From assembly GCA_026413225.1 (NCBI GenBank), contig CM048557.1:56720987-56784986 (forward strand): a stretch of DNA of 64,000 nt. Reading direction: 5' to 3'. The DNA is from Otis tarda (lineage: Eukaryota; Chordata; Aves; Otidiformes; Otididae). Numbering within the stretch: the first letter of the stretch is position 1; the number at the start of each line of letters is the position of its first letter. The translations under genes and the position numbers were made by a program. Positions 63,515-64,000 of the stretch are shown here, piece by piece. The notes under the pieces are model-generated. The model did no database searches. It saw nothing but the letters and a program-made list of their open reading frames with translations, and was not told the DNA's origin.

Positions 63515-63655
63515 CAAAAACTGGGGTTAAAATCCCAGCTTTTGTCTCAAGCCATTAATCTCTATGCCTGTCACAATCCTTTTAATTTATATGCACAATC
63601 TGTTCAGATCAAAAGCACTCCAAGATAGGGACTTTTCTTGCTTAATATCTGCTCA
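63515..63655 (+). mobile_element. Possible MIR/L3-type fragment
   Basis: GGGGTTAAAATCCCAGCTTT, then CCATTAATCTCTATGCCTGT, and later CACAATCTGTTCAGATCAAA with AGATAGGGACTTTTCTTG resemble, in order, GGTTCGAATCCCAGCTC, TTAACCTCTCTGTGCCTCAG and AGATTGTAAGCTC...GCAGGGACTGTCTCTT of old amniote repeats. The match is weak but colinear. Confidence 0.3.
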
Positions 63656-64000
63656 GATACAAATGTGGAACATGCATGTTACAGTGGGAATGAATCCAAG
63701 GTCTTAAGGAAGGCAGCTGAATGAGCATGAGTGGTCAATAAGTGTATCACTTGGTTCAGCGCTTCTTGAATGAAACATATATATGACTTTGGTTTTTTAT
63801 CATCTTTTGGACCCATCATCTTTCTATTTACATTTGCTTTTATTATTTCACCACAAATAAAGAGATCTTTGTTTCCCTGTAATCTCTGACACTACATGGT
63901 ACTGTGACTGAAAGGATCATAAAGGGATAAGCTAGAACGGTACATTAGCAGCCACTGGTGGCACTGACTAAAAAGGAGGAAAATTGAAACTTTTTTTTTG
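63656..64000. other. AT-rich non-coding end of window
   Basis: No gene or recognisable repeat. The window ends in a poly-T run. Confidence 0.5.

Noticed and set aside
63515-63545. tRNA gene suggested by a GGTTAAAATCCC-like box
   Set aside because: No A box or cloverleaf could be drawn; the similarity is better explained by the tRNA-derived head of a MIR-type SINE.

Overview
The window reads as avian (bird) nuclear DNA from an AT-rich, gene-poor part of a chromosome. The strongest evidence is two CR1 non-LTR retrotransposon 3' ends, including the bird-type terminal motif ATTCTATGATTCTA and a readable reverse-transcriptase C-terminal tail. A third marker is an endogenous-retrovirus LTR of a type I associate with bird genomes. 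The species cannot be named from this sequence alone. No bacterial, plasmid or phage organisation is present: there are no operons, ribosome-binding sites, insertion sequences or CRISPR arrays.

I found no complete protein-coding gene. Nearly all open frames are short chance frames or frames running through repeats. One 105-base stretch (2035-2139) has splice-like borders, an open frame in phase 0 and retained CpGs; it is offered as a tentative coding exon of a gene I do not recognise. If it is real, much of the rest would be intron or flanking sequence.

Layout: 1-12 kb is AT-rich single-copy DNA with an old palindromic repeat (1786-1897), the candidate exon, and a possible regulatory element near 8.9 kb. 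At 12.05-12.38 kb lies a short, decayed CR1 3' end. At 21.38-21.61 kb is the only CpG-rich patch outside the transposons. At 30.1-30.3 kb is a possible conserved regulatory element, followed by a 0.45 kb CTTT/CCTT microsatellite (30.96-31.41 kb) that includes a 357-base uninterrupted pyrimidine run. At 33.86-34.93 kb is a solo LTR carrying an internal array of degenerate repeats. At 40.39-41.26 kb is a fairly young 5'-truncated CR1 in minus orientation, interrupted by one visible stop codon. At 42.9-43.5 kb is the best candidate for a conserved non-coding developmental enhancer.

From 36 to 64 kb the sequence holds many weathered remnants that I recognise by pattern: MIR/L2/L3-type fragments and a palindromic, MITE-like family with copies at 1.8, 46.9, 47.3 and 53.9 kb. 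At 62.67-62.73 kb there is a near-perfect 27-bp-arm hairpin. Everything called regulatory here is inferred from motifs and composition and has not been tested by alignment.
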